Shown: positions 26,314 to 35,290, numbered from the stretch's first letter. The stretch is DNA of 64,000 nt from Aeromonas enteropelogenes (GCF_000819845.1 NZ_CDCG01000018.1:320570-384569); one strand, 5' to 3'. Numbers and translations: made by a program. Notes: generated by a model not told the origin, from the letters alone.

Positions 26314-26682
26314 GTTTGGATAAATGGGGAGATATTAAATACACGAACCTTCACTTTTCACCTTGATAAAGCAACTCCATAAGAGTTTCCATGCTTTTGC
26401 TTGAAAAAAGGGAGATATCAATACCTCTAACTTGGTGAAAGTTCTATCACGCGACTCGATTCACAAAAGTCCCTGTTAACTGAAAATGGACTCACTTCCC
26501 CCGGACACCTTACGTAATAAGGCATAAAACAAAATCTGCTACGAAAAAAACAACGTTTTCGCAAGCAAAAAAAGTTATTTAAATTTTCCATCTTCGATCT
26601 GGATACTTGCATTTGACGAAGCGGACGAAGGAAAACCCGCTCACTGTGAGCGTTCACTAACACCTGTCGCAACACCAACAAT
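26314..26682. other. AT-rich gap downstream of umuC
   Basis: About 370 bases with no supported gene. Two similar stretches GGGGAGATATTAAATAC and AGGGAGATATCAATACC occur at 26324 and 26408. No clear terminator follows umuC. Confidence 0.4.
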
Positions 26683-26709
26683 TTATCCACAGCCAGACAG
26701 TTATCCACA
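26683..26709 (+). promoter_or_regulatory. Two consensus DnaA boxes
   Basis: TTATCCACA occurs perfectly at 26683-26691 and 26701-26709 in direct orientation, 18 bases apart. They lie just upstream of a promoter for a very small gene. They may couple that unit to DnaA or help replication. Confidence 0.6.
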
Positions 26710-26711
26710 CA

Positions 26712-26740
26712 TTGCAAAGGCTGTATGACCTCACTATCTT
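26712..26740 (+). promoter_or_regulatory. Candidate sigma-70 promoter of the 43-codon gene
   Basis: TTGCAA, a 17-base spacer, then TATCTT. It sits between the DnaA boxes and the palindromic operator. The spacing is ideal; the -10 is a moderate match. Confidence 0.4.
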
Positions 26741-26760
26741 GTAGTTCGAATACAGATAGA

Positions 26761-26777
26761 CACTACATGTTGTAGTG
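26761..26777. promoter_or_regulatory. Palindromic operator
   Basis: CACTACA-TGT-TGTAGTG is a perfect inverted repeat with 7-base arms, placed 20 bases after the predicted -10 and 31 bases before the start codon. It could bind a dimeric repressor. A related half-site (TTGTAG) occurs at 26739. Confidence 0.5.
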
Positions 26778-26807
26778 TCCGTACAACAACCCCACTAGGA
26801 GAAAACC

Positions 26808-26939
26808 ATGGCCAAGAACAGAACTGCACAGAGATATGTCCTGGGCGTACCACCGCCCATAACCAGGCAAACAAAGGGGGTTCCCTATGCCAATGCAGAA
26901 ACGACCACCTGGTCGATGCCGAAAGGCAAGCCAATATGA
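26808..26939 (+). CDS. Very small gene, 43 codons, unknown
   Basis: ATG 26808 preceded by AGGAG with ideal spacing; TGA at 26937, followed by a strong terminator 5 bases later. The peptide MAKNRTAQRYVLGVPPPITR.. is basic and Pro-rich. With promoter, operator, ribosome site and terminator it makes a complete mini transcription unit. I do not recognise it. It may instead mark a small RNA. Confidence 0.5.
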   Translation: MAKNRTAQRYVLGVPPPITRQTKGVPYANAETTTWSMPKGKPI

Positions 26940-26943
26940 AAAA

Positions 26944-26977
26944 ACCACCTTACCAAGTTGGTTAAGGTGGCTTTTTT
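26944..26977 (+). terminator. Rho-independent terminator
   Basis: CCACCTTA pairs with TAAGGTGG, with an inner ACCAAGTTGGT, followed by CTTTTTT on the plus strand. Confidence 0.85.
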
Positions 26978-26979
26978 CG

Positions 26980-27369
26980 GAATGCAAACTAGCTATTCTC
27001 ACAGTCATTAGAGCAGCATTAGTTTGGTTGTTTACGACAGTTGTAATGATAGCAATGCCGCATAGTTTAACTGACGGCCTCGGGGCTCCACCCCCTAACG
27101 CAATCACTACGCAGTACTACCACATCTAACCAAGGGCCTTCGGGCCCTTTTACTTTGGCTCATGGAGTTGTATCCATGAGCATTGATTTGCATGTGAATC
27201 ATGGACAATGGATTCCACGACGTCAACCAAAATGTTGCTCTTTTGGAGAAAGGAAAGATCGCCAAAAAATCACAATGTCCATATTTTACAATAACTTAAA
27301 CATACACCATTGTAACTTATAGTTTCAAAGATCATGCACAATCTTGTCATAGTGTATGATAGAAACCCT
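26980..27369 (-). other. Late-leader region downstream of Q
   Basis: In lambdoid phages the late promoter and its antiterminated leader follow Q. Here the 390 bases after the Q stop are AT-rich near 27240-27369 and hold a perfect 9-bp hairpin (GCTCATGGA/TCCATGAGC, 27158-27181) and a bidirectional terminator (GGGCC-TTCG-GGCCC, 27133-27150). They fit a late leader with a tR'-like stop. No promoter could be fixed with confidence. Confidence 0.45.
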
Positions 27370-28068
27370 CTATGCTGCCCTCATATCCCGCACCTGCTGT
27401 TCCATAATCTTGGCCAGATCTGCTGCCTGATGGAGCACCTGATCAACCGCATCCTCGAGCGCTTGCTTCATGTCGCGTCCGAACCGACGTGAAACGAGCT
27501 CTACGTCCGGCAGCACTCTCCCAATACCGTGGCATTTAGGACATTCATCCCTGAGACGAGGCCGGATCCCTGTCCCGTTGCAATGGGGACATCGACCAGT
27601 TCGGTAGACTTCCTCTACGCAACGGTCATGAGCGACCTCCAAGATCTCGTTACGCTCGGTCAACAGACGTTGATATTCGTTGTCGTCCCCTGCACGGTGC
27701 GCACGTTTTGCTTTCTCCATAACGATCGCAGCACGTCGGCGCTCCTTATCGTAATACGGGTGGAATGATACACAGCGCTCTAGCTGCTCTGGCAATGGAC
27801 GCCGCAACAAGATGGCCAGGGCCATTGTTCCTGCCTCGCTGTTACCAAGTATGTGGGCAAAGTGGACGAACAAATCGGTGGTGGCATGCTGATCCATGAG
27901 GTGATCAGCCATCAAAAACTGTAGCCCTAGTGGATTATCCTTGGCCGCTATCTGCAGTGCTCCGATATAGTCATCACGCCCCAGGGAAGCGAAATTGCCA
28001 GTAAATGGCTCATGTAACGCCCCTTTCGGTGAGAACAGGCGAAGTACCACTTCCAATGCTGTAGTCAT
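27370..28068 (-). CDS. Q: Q-type late antitermination protein
   Basis: 232 residues; ATG 28068 after GAGGACC. The middle carries a zinc-binding pair of CxxCxGxG motifs (CPHCNGTG at about 162 and CPKCHGIG at about 179), as in the phage 82/21-like Antiterm family. The N-terminal part is helical. Q binds at the late promoter and makes RNA polymerase ignore terminators, switching on lysis and structural genes. It overlaps the preceding endonuclease-like gene by 59 bases. Confidence 0.85.
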   Translation of the reverse strand: MTTALEVVLRLFSPKGALHEPFTGNFASLGRDDYIGALQIAAKDNPLGLQFLMADHLMDQHATTDLFVHFAHILGNSEAGTMALAILLRRPLPEQLERCVSFHPYYDKERRRAAIVMEKAKRAHRAGDDNEYQRLLTERNEILEVAHDRCVEEVYRTGRCPHCNGTGIRPRLRDECPKCHGIGRVLPDVELVSRRFGRDMKQALEDAVDQVLHQAADLAKIMEQQVRDMRAA

Positions 28069-28489
28069 GGCTTGGTCCTCGTTTGGTCTTTTTCAGGTTA
28101 AATGCAGAGAGCAACCAGGTGCGTAGCTGGCCGCTTTCAATGTGTTCTGGGGTGATCTCCAGTACGATCCAACTGAGCAAAGAGGCTTCGTTCATCTTGC
28201 AACGGTCTTCAATAAATCCCCTGCCCCGGGTATGACGGCCGCCGGAGTAGATCCCGCCGTGGACCTCGAGGGCAATCATGTGCTCTGGCCAGGCATAGTC
28301 GAAACGCCACTTGCGGCGTGGGTGGAATAACAGTTCGGTATAGGGCTTTGGAAAGCCTGCCAGCTGGGTGAATACCCTACTACGCAAAGTGGTCACCTGT
28401 TGTGACTTTCGCACCTGGTCCGCAACCTTCTTAGCCTTGGGGCATCTCCCTAATAAGCGTGCCGCGTCGTGGGAAGATAGGCGGATCAC
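28010..28489 (-). CDS. Endonuclease-like protein, PD-(D/E)XK/VSR type
   Basis: 159 residues from a GTG at 28489 that overlaps the previous stop (GTGA). The core RRKWRFDYAWPEHMIALEVHGG gives a D-x(n)-ExH nuclease pattern, followed by GRHTRGRGFIEDRCKMNEASLLSW, as in phage VSR/DUF559-like nucleases. In lambdoid phages this slot between ninB-like genes and Q holds a Holliday-junction resolvase (RusA, NinG or RuvC-like), so that role is likely here. Confidence 0.7.
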   Translation of the reverse strand: MIRLSSHDAARLLGRCPKAKKVADQVRKSQQVTTLRSRVFTQLAGFPKPYTELLFHPRRKWRFDYAWPEHMIALEVHGGIYSGGRHTRGRGFIEDRCKMNEASLLSWIVLEITPEHIESGQLRTWLLSAFNLKKTKRGPSHDYSIGSGTSPVLTERGVT

Positions 28490-28815
28490 ATTGCCCCCTT
28501 CACGCTGATAAGCCCACGCACAACCCAGTTGTGTAGCTGACGGGTCAACGCAGCATAAATGGCCTCCTCGCGTTCACCTGGGTGCCACTCATAGGGGAGC
28601 CGGCCATCGATGGCGTCATGACATGCGCGGCAGGCTTCGGCGGCGACAAGATCATCCCCTTTCAAAGCCAGGCCATGGGGCGCACTGGGTAAATGGGCCA
28701 GCACTGTGGTTTCGGTACCGCCAACACAGATACCCGGCAACTGCAGTTTGCAAAACTGGCCACGAGCGCCATTGCGCAGGATATCGGAGCGGATCGGACT
28801 GATTTCGTGTGTCAT
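28486..28815 (-). CDS. YbcO-like DUF1364 nuclease
   Basis: 109 residues, start 28815 overlapping the DUF1367 stop. The Cys/His pattern CKLQLPGIC..HLP..H..CRACHDAIDGR is that of DUF1364 (E. coli DLP12 YbcO), a small HNH/His-Me-like zinc nuclease fold. It belongs to the nin-type group between replication and Q and probably helps phage recombination. Confidence 0.82.
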   Translation of the reverse strand: MTHEISPIRSDILRNGARGQFCKLQLPGICVGGTETTVLAHLPSAPHGLALKGDDLVAAEACRACHDAIDGRLPYEWHPGEREEAIYAALTRQLHNWVVRGLISVKGAM

Positions 28816-29405
28816 CCGGCAAACCCCATCAGTTGAGCAATGGCGTTTTCAGCTTCCTCTTCGGAGCGGAACTGCTTGTTCAGCACATAGCGCCAGCAGA
28901 CCCCGAAGACAGCCCGATACAAATCAGCAAACTCGGCCTGGTCCATTTTGGCGAAACTGATACTTTTTGCCTCCTTGCTCATACCTCCGTCGGGCAACAT
29001 CACGATGGTGTAGTAACCAGCTTCGACAGTGAGCCACTTGCGCATCACCTCAAACGACTTTTCTGCTTGAGGTCCATATCGCTCTACACGACGGCTGGCC
29101 AACTGCTCAAGGAACTCATCCTTTGCCTGGTTCAGCACACTGGTCGCCCGAAGACGTGAGAGGTAACGAACAAAGCTATTCAAGATCCCCTGCTCTGCTG
29201 GAGAGACCATGCCGCCAGCAGGTTCCCAGTAATCGAAGGTGAGGTTGAGTAATGCGAAGAAGCGGCGATGGAAAGCCGGGTTGCGACGTCCAATCCCTTT
29301 AGCCTGAATAGATGAACCAATGGGTAATGAGCGGATCACCTCAGCATCTGCCGGGGTAGATGGAACCAGTACCCCGCCAGACATTTTGAGTAGGGTCAAT
29401 TCCAT
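28812..29405 (-). CDS. DUF1367 phage protein
   Basis: 197 residues, ATG 29405 behind GGGGAGGGGG and overlapping the previous gene. It has family features: KGIGRRNPAFHRRFFALLNLTFDYWEP, SFEVMRKWLTVEAGYYTIV and the C-terminal FRSEEEAENAIAQLMGFAG. DUF1367 proteins occur with YbcO and Q in many lambdoid prophages. Function unknown, presumably DNA metabolism. Confidence 0.82.
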   Translation of the reverse strand: MELTLLKMSGGVLVPSTPADAEVIRSLPIGSSIQAKGIGRRNPAFHRRFFALLNLTFDYWEPAGGMVSPAEQGILNSFVRYLSRLRATSVLNQAKDEFLEQLASRRVERYGPQAEKSFEVMRKWLTVEAGYYTIVMLPDGGMSKEAKSISFAKMDQAEFADLYRAVFGVCWRYVLNKQFRSEEEAENAIAQLMGFAG

Positions 29406-29722
29406 GCTTCCCCCTCCCCGACAAGATCCAGGGTGAGCTGTGACCTGGTTTGGAACTGGGCTTGTTCTTGGCTCCGCGCTCGCTTCTCAAGCAGTTGCTC
29501 TACCATCCAATTGAATGCCCAGATATATAGTTCTTTAAGCTGAGCGATTTTATGGGTGGTCGTGAATAACTCCGTGTTCCGGACATTTACCACTTTTTGA
29601 AATAACTTAACTTGCTCGGTGGAAAATACACCAACCTCTACAGGAGGAATGAACTTGGTAGAGATACAGGAATAGCGGCATGGGCGCACCGCAGATAGAT
29701 CTTTGGTATGCGAATAAATCAT
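29396..29722 (-). CDS. Small phage early protein, unknown (108 aa)
   Basis: ATG 29722 in the context AGGACCTAGACC-ATG shared with other early genes of this phage; its end overlaps the DUF1367 start by ten bases. The N-terminal half is Cys/Thr/Val-rich and the C-terminal half is helical (LKELYIWAFNWMVEQLLEKRARSQEQAQ). It is the first phage gene left of the 17-kb insertion. Confidence 0.6.
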   Translation of the reverse strand: MIYSHTKDLSAVRPCRYSCISTKFIPPVEVGVFSTEQVKLFQKVVNVRNTELFTTTHKIAQLKELYIWAFNWMVEQLLEKRARSQEQAQFQTRSQLTLDLVGEGEAWN

Positions 29723-30405
29723 GGTCTAGGTCCTGTTTAGTCATACATTGCCGGGTGGTCGAAGTCCAGCATAGACATAATACGCTCAAATACCGAGCAA
29801 CACTATACGTCAGCGTAAGTGGCAAATTTTTCTAAAGTATCGACTCATGAAATTACAAAAACCAGGAAAGAAACCCCGATGGCCCCGCTAACTTATTACA
29901 TTTACAAACCACATAGCCACACATTCATATGAATCCACATATATCGTATCATTCTGATAAACAATGCTCTAATAACTCTTAATCCTTAATTGATATATAG
30001 TCCAAACATGTAAGAAATATCGCAAACATAAATGAGCCAAACTTGTTATCTTTGCCTTCATCACAAGTTAGATTGGCAGTGTATAAAAAACCTAAATATC
30101 ATCATCTTACCATCAAGTAATTACTCTATTTCGCTAATTGTCATTATAGACAAACTTTGTTAGTAGAAATCCACCCTCAGTATTACATCATATTATTTTG
30201 ACGGCAGGCAGATACTTAAAAATATTGCATGTGTCACAAAACAGGAATACATATCAGAGTATATCAGTAACGTCTTTATGGTGTTTGTTTTTAATATCAA
30301 ACAAGAAAATTGAACATATACCAAATTAACTTGAAGATGCATGAGCTGAAGGTGAAAACCTGCACCTCCAAGTTAATCTGACAAACGTAGCGTAAGGAGA
30401 CCAAT
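29723..30405. other. AT-rich junction between phage genes and inserted DNA
   Basis: About 680 bases with no supported gene. From about 29830 rightward the base composition drops sharply. A long inverted repeat (ATTAACTTG at 30325-30333 and CAAGTTAAT at 30369-30377, with an inner GGTG/CACC hairpin) lies just before the first cargo gene and may be its regulatory or leader structure. Confidence 0.5.
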
Positions 30406-32094
30406 ATGGCTAGATGTATTTGGAAATGGGTAGTAGCCGTTACAATTATCAGTTTAGTTAATACTGTTCACGCTGGCTGCTTCAATGCAAATCTTGTCAA
30501 TAAAGCTATAAAGGAAACTGTAGGTAGTACTTTCCAGCCCATTGTGATCGCACATCGAGGCCTATGGGCCAAAGAAGGAAGTAATGACAACCCAGAAAAC
30601 AGTTTGATTGCACTGAAATCAGCAGATAGAGCGTGCATCGAAGCCGTCGAGTTAGATGTAAAAGCCACGCAAGATGGCGTGCCATTTTTAATGCATGACT
30701 TCAATCTAGGTAGAACAACCAATGTTTATGACGAAATAGGAGGAGATAAGTTCAATCCTGAGAACAACTCAGGTGCGAATCCTCAAGCATCAACGCTTAA
30801 TTGGGAAACAGTCAATAAGTTAAAGTTATTGAGTCCCGACAGGAGTGAAATTACTGAAGAAAAAGTAGCATCTATAAAAGAGGTATATGACTATTATTTT
30901 GACCAACGTATGACAACGTTACTTGTCTTTGATATTAAGACCCAAGAAAGTGCGATAGCAATTGCCAAGTTGCTAAATGAAGATACGAGAGATTACGGAA
31001 ATGGACTTACTGCATCTGACTTCACGATATTTAAACTTAACGCTACGATATATCCCTTCCCTGAACAATTCGTTAATGACCTTCAAAAGAACAACATCAC
31101 AATTCAACCTATGGTAATGGCTATCTACACTACCAATATGCTACAAGTTTTTTCTGACAAAGGTTGGGATATTAAAAATTCATTACAGGCATGGATTGCA
31201 AGAGATAAAATGGTTGAGATCAACTTAAAACAACCTGATGGATTACTCAGCGACTTAATGAAATTAACACATGATGCCAAAACAGCCATTGGCGTTTTCA
31301 ATGCAATACCCGACTACAATGGTCCTGGGCCAATCCCAGGTGATATTCCTCAGGATAAAGCATTCTATAATAATAACGGCACATGTTGTTATCAATTGTC
31401 AGATAAGTTTGCCACATTTGAGGGAGTTAGTGACACCGACGATGAACGAGGAGATAGAATCTTTATATATGGCAAAGATAGTCAAAATTTCTCTGTAATA
31501 ACTACTGACACACCGCTACAAGTGATAACTGAACTAGATGCCTTAGGATTAAGAGATACTTTAAGTTATGGTGGACCGCAAGCTAACGTCGCTATTCTTG
31601 CATGGGATGGAGAATCAGGTAGCTCCTCATGGGGAGGAGGCCCAGTATGTATTTTTGATAATCCGAGCAAGAATTACGGCTGGATGTATGCATGTATTCT
31701 GGCTCAACCATATAAAGAAGGATATGACGCAAGACTTGTTGTGAATGCGTTGGAACCGACTGGAGATTCGCAATTTGGCTCAGACCGTGGCACAAAAATA
31801 CTCCTCAAGGATAAATCTGGTAATTGCTTAAACTACAATATGGATTCAACAGATACATTCTTTGATAGTAATTGCTCTGATACCGCAGCCCAATGGTTTA
31901 GGACAAAGGATAGACTCATCCGCACGGTTGAAAATGATGGGTATTGCTTAAGTTCAAAGTATAAAGGCCTTTATTGGGGCAATTCATATGGAATAACTTA
32001 TATTGCAGGATGCGAAATAAATGATAGTTGGCAAAAATGGGTTTTTACTAAAGACCCATGGACTTCTACTCCTTTGCCAAACGACCAACAATAA
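30406..32094 (+). CDS. Secreted glycerophosphodiester phosphodiesterase with lectin-like C-terminus
   Basis: 562 residues with a signal peptide (1-23, ending VHA). The GDPD/PLC-like TIM barrel shows IAHRG at 48-52, NPENS at 62-66, ELD at 82-84 and HD at 97-98, the metal and catalytic residues of GDPD and of sphingomyelinase D-like enzymes. After about residue 420 there is a Cys-containing beta-trefoil-like region (LLKDKSGNCLNYNM, AQWFRTKDRLI, WQKWVF) of the ricin-B type, which would bind glycans. It likely cleaves glycerophosphodiesters or lysophospholipids outside the cell. A promoter is expected just upstream. Low GC marks transfer. Confidence 0.82.
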   Translation: MARCIWKWVVAVTIISLVNTVHAGCFNANLVNKAIKETVGSTFQPIVIAHRGLWAKEGSNDNPENSLIALKSADRACIEAVELDVKATQDGVPFLMHDFNLGRTTNVYDEIGGDKFNPENNSGANPQASTLNWETVNKLKLLSPDRSEITEEKVASIKEVYDYYFDQRMTTLLVFDIKTQESAIAIAKLLNEDTRDYGNGLTASDFTIFKLNATIYPFPEQFVNDLQKNNITIQPMVMAIYTTNMLQVFSDKGWDIKNSLQAWIARDKMVEINLKQPDGLLSDLMKLTHDAKTAIGVFNAIPDYNGPGPIPGDIPQDKAFYNNNGTCCYQLSDKFATFEGVSDTDDERGDRIFIYGKDSQNFSVITTDTPLQVITELDALGLRDTLSYGGPQANVAILAWDGESGSSSWGGGPVCIFDNPSKNYGWMYACILAQPYKEGYDARLVVNALEPTGDSQFGSDRGTKILLKDKSGNCLNYNMDSTDTFFDSNCSDTAAQWFRTKDRLIRTVENDGYCLSSKYKGLYWGNSYGITYIAGCEINDSWQKWVFTKDPWTSTPLPNDQQ

Positions 32095-32157
32095 TAGCTA
32101 ATAACAAAGGCGATAATGCTACCATTCAAAATTTCAGACATGCTTTAGGGAGTCACA

Positions 32158-33126
32158 ATGAAACTTGTCAAAAAAATAATGATAAGCGTTTCACTAATAC
32201 TGTCAACAGGCTGCTTGGCAGAAAACGCTACCAATAAAATTCTTGAAAATTTTGAAGCCTATCCTTTCTCGAAGATGACTGTTGCTCATCGAGCTCAAGC
32301 AGGTGTTGAAAGCCGAATATTTCCTGAAAACTCGATCGCCGCCATTCGTCTTGCGATCAATCGTGGTGTAGGGATTATTGAAATTGACCCTCGCCTTACA
32401 GCCGATGGTCATTACATTCTTGTGCACGATGAAACCTTAGACCGAACCACTGACGTTCAGGAGGTATATCCATATTTGAAGGAAAAAAAAGGTGAATTTG
32501 CAGGTAAGGTATTAGTATCAAAACTAACATTAGAACAAATTAAAAAACTAAAATTGACGGATGGTTTTGATGGTCAAGTACACCGTATCCCAACATTAGA
32601 AGAAGTTCTTAAAGTTGCTAAAGGCAAAGTGTTTCTCGATCTTGATTTAAAAGAAATTGACGTTAATAAACTAACTGCATTAGTGCAAAAAGTTGGCAAT
32701 GATAATTTATTGGCTTACAACAGCAATGCTGAAAAACTGAAAGAAGTAACCGATAAAACAGGTATTCTACCATTGCCAATTAACACTCCCATCACCCAAG
32801 GCGGAGATCCAACCGCTGACTTTAAAAAATTCAAACACATGTGGGGGAAAGATTTTAAAATAATGCATACAACCATGTCAGACATCACGCCTGAACTAAT
32901 TTCTCTTGCAGATAAAAATAAAGTTAGATTGTGGATTAATACCTTAAATGATGCCGATGGTGCAGCAGAGCGTTACGACTATTCTCTTTGGAGAAGCTAC
33001 CTTAACTCAGGTGCTAATGTATTCCAATCTGATTTATCCATCGAGTTGGCTCGTTTCATTTCTTTCCGAAACTCATGCTCAACCATCAAACACGTCAGTG
33101 GGTGTGATGTTTTTATAGACCCGTAG
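32158..33126 (+). CDS. GDPD-family lipoprotein phosphodiesterase
   Basis: 322 residues. The N-terminus is a lipobox signal (SLILSTGC, Cys 19). GDPD motifs are present: AHRAQAG at 43-49, FPENS at 56-60, EID at 75-77 and VHDETLDRTT at 89-98. Further barrel motifs are IPTLEEVLKVAKGKVFLDLDLKE. It should sit on the membrane surface and release glycerol-3-phosphate from head groups. The operon with the upstream GDPD and the downstream sugar-phosphate transporter supports a nutrient-scavenging role. HRAQ instead of HRG is a small deviation. Confidence 0.85.
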   Translation: MKLVKKIMISVSLILSTGCLAENATNKILENFEAYPFSKMTVAHRAQAGVESRIFPENSIAAIRLAINRGVGIIEIDPRLTADGHYILVHDETLDRTTDVQEVYPYLKEKKGEFAGKVLVSKLTLEQIKKLKLTDGFDGQVHRIPTLEEVLKVAKGKVFLDLDLKEIDVNKLTALVQKVGNDNLLAYNSNAEKLKEVTDKTGILPLPINTPITQGGDPTADFKKFKHMWGKDFKIMHTTMSDITPELISLADKNKVRLWINTLNDADGAAERYDYSLWRSYLNSGANVFQSDLSIELARFISFRNSCSTIKHVSGCDVFIDP

Positions 33127-33205
33127 TCATCAGATTAAAACTACACCCATTACTAATGAAGTAATGATTGATGTCATCGCAGACATGGGAATATGAAACA
33201 TAGCC

Positions 33206-33781
33206 ATGAAAGTGACACTAACGCCTCGGAAGAAACAAGAACTTGAACAGATGCACAATTCCACTCGTGATAGCCGAGTATGTGACCGTATTAAAGCGGT
33301 TTTGCTTGCTTCCGAAGGATGGAGTAGCGCCTATGTCTCCCAGGCACTGCGTATCCATGAAACGACGGTTGTGCGCCATATCAATGACTACCTTCAGTCC
33401 GAGAAATTAAAGCCTGAAAATGGTGGCAGCCAAAGTCGGCTTTCTACCACACAGACCATGCAGCTTATTGAGCACTTGACTGAGTATACTTACTTCCAGA
33501 CCCACCAAATTGTCGCTTATGTACAAGCAGAATTCGGTATTCACTATACCGTGCCAGGAATGAATAAGTGGTTACATCAGAATAGATTTTCGTACAAAAA
33601 ACCTAAAGGCCCCTCCCCCAAGCTCCGTTCTGAAAAAACAATCAATTCAATTGATAAAACCAAAGAACAGAGCGAAGCCCCTGATTTGATCATGGATGCC
33701 GTAGACCCTATGCAGACTACGAGGAGTGACTATGGCTGGATTCGATATGGTCAGGACAAGCCCACTGAGACAACGAGTTAA
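33206..33781 (+). pseudogene. Truncated IS630-family transposase
   Basis: 191 codons where about 340 are normal. The helix-turn-helix region (RDSRVCDRIKAVLLASEGWSSAYVSQALRIHETTVVRHI) and the region up to the first catalytic Asp (LIMDAVDP) are intact. The frame then stops after GWIRYGQDKPTETTS, so the second Asp and the Glu of the DDE triad are missing. No second inverted repeat is visible. The remnant lies between the lipoprotein GDPD gene and the transporter and probably records how they were joined. Confidence 0.85.
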
Positions 33782-33792
33782 ATGGATATATT

Positions 33793-35220
33793 ATGACTTC
33801 ACTTTCTGGATTTTTTGATATCAAAAAAATCCCACCAATTGGATTAACCACAGCTGAACAACGTAAGCTGTGGTTGAGACAATTTTTGAAGGCCTTTATG
33901 GTGGTATTTTTAGCTTATATGTGCATGTATCTGATCCGAAACAATTTCAAAGCAGCACAACCATTTTTAAAGGAAGACTATGGCATTTCAACTCTTGAGC
34001 TAGGCTATATCGGCTTGGCGTTTTCGATAGTATATGGCATTGGTAAAACGGTACTAGGTTACTTAGTCGATGGCAAGAACACTAAACGTATCATTTCTTT
34101 CTTATTGATTTCATCTTCTATCGTCGTAATTGTGATGGGGCTGGTCTTAAGTTTCTTTGGTTCTGTTGTGAGTGTATTTATTGTTTTATGGGGTTTGAAC
34201 GGTATCTTCCAATCTGCCGGTGGCCCCGCATCATACAGCACAATTTACCGTTGGGTGCCAAGAACTAAGCGTGCTACAGCAATGGGATTATGGAATAGCT
34301 CACATAACATTGGTGGCGCCATTGCGGGGGCTCTAGCACTCTGGGGAGCAAACACCTTCTTTGGCGGTAACATTGCAGGTATGTTTATTTTTCCGGCGGT
34401 AATTGCCTTAGCCATCGGTATCATCGGCCTTTACTGGGGGAAAGATGATCCAGGAGAACTGGGCTGGAACCTGAGTGAGGAAATTTTCGAAGAGCCAATT
34501 GAAGAGAAAAATGTTGCTGCGGAAACGATGACTAAATGGGAGATATTCAGAAAATATTTACTATCAAACCCTTGGGTGTGGGTACTATGCTGCGCTAACG
34601 TTTTTGGTTATATCTTGCGTATCGGTATCGATAACTGGGCACCACTCTATGTACGAGAAACACTTCAGTTTAGTGACTATGATGCCGTCAATACCATACT
34701 ATGGTTCGAAGCGGGTGCGTTCATTGGCAGTTTATTCTGGGGGATGATTGCTGACTTCTTTAAAGGCCGTACTGCTGCAGTAGGCACGGTATGCCTCACC
34801 ATAGTATTCTTTGCGATCGATTTCTATCGTGATAGCTCAAGTGTCTTGACCGTAAACATTGCATTATTCTGTCTAGGGGCAATGATTTTTGGCACGCTCA
34901 CATTAATTCCGATATCAATCATTAACCTCGCCCCTAAAAGAGGCGTGAGTGTGGCAAATGGAATGGCGGGTACTTTTGGTTACTTATTCGGTGATTCAAC
35001 AGCGAAAGTTGCGCTGGCGTTAATTGCAGACCCGAAACGTGATGGTTTAACTGTCTTTGGGTATAATTTACACGGTTGGGCTGATGTATTCATTGTTTTC
35101 AATATTGCCTGTGTGATTGCTGTCGCCTTACTCTTCGTTGTCGCAATCGTTGAAGAACGTAAAATCAGAAAGATTCAAAAGGCAACAGAACTTGGTTTGA
35201 AAGTGGTAAATATAGACTAG
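33793..35220 (+). CDS. OPA-family sugar-phosphate/glycerol-3-phosphate antiporter (GlpT/UhpT-like MFS)
   Basis: 475 residues with 12 predicted membrane helices. OPA family features include RNNFKAAQPFLKEDYGIS after helix 1, FSIVYGIGKTVLGYLVDGKN, the motif GLNGIFQSAGGPASYSTIYRW, and KDDPGELGWN before the central loop. The family exchanges organophosphate for inorganic phosphate across the inner membrane. Beside two GDPD enzymes glycerol-3-phosphate is the likely substrate, although UhpT- and PgtP-like substrates cannot be excluded. The start lies 12 bases after the IS630 remnant. Confidence 0.85.
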   Translation: MTSLSGFFDIKKIPPIGLTTAEQRKLWLRQFLKAFMVVFLAYMCMYLIRNNFKAAQPFLKEDYGISTLELGYIGLAFSIVYGIGKTVLGYLVDGKNTKRIISFLLISSSIVVIVMGLVLSFFGSVVSVFIVLWGLNGIFQSAGGPASYSTIYRWVPRTKRATAMGLWNSSHNIGGAIAGALALWGANTFFGGNIAGMFIFPAVIALAIGIIGLYWGKDDPGELGWNLSEEIFEEPIEEKNVAAETMTKWEIFRKYLLSNPWVWVLCCANVFGYILRIGIDNWAPLYVRETLQFSDYDAVNTILWFEAGAFIGSLFWGMIADFFKGRTAAVGTVCLTIVFFAIDFYRDSSSVLTVNIALFCLGAMIFGTLTLIPISIINLAPKRGVSVANGMAGTFGYLFGDSTAKVALALIADPKRDGLTVFGYNLHGWADVFIVFNIACVIAVALLFVVAIVEERKIRKIQKATELGLKVVNID

Positions 35221-35238
35221 CGGTCATTCTCTGATAAA

Positions 35239-35290
35239 TGATCACCACTGGTTATCCTTGTTATTGCTTAAGGGTAACTAGTGGTGATAA
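35239..35290 (+). terminator. Long hairpin after the transporter gene
   Basis: ATCACCACTGGTTA pairs almost completely with TAACTAGTGGTGAT across a loop of about 22 bases. The tail is AT-rich without a strong T run. Confidence 0.6.

Noticed and set aside
26887..27129. 80-codon plus-strand frame with one hydrophobic segment ending just before a terminator
   Set aside because: It runs through the strong terminator at 26944-26977 and overlaps the better-supported 43-codon frame. Possible but unsupported.
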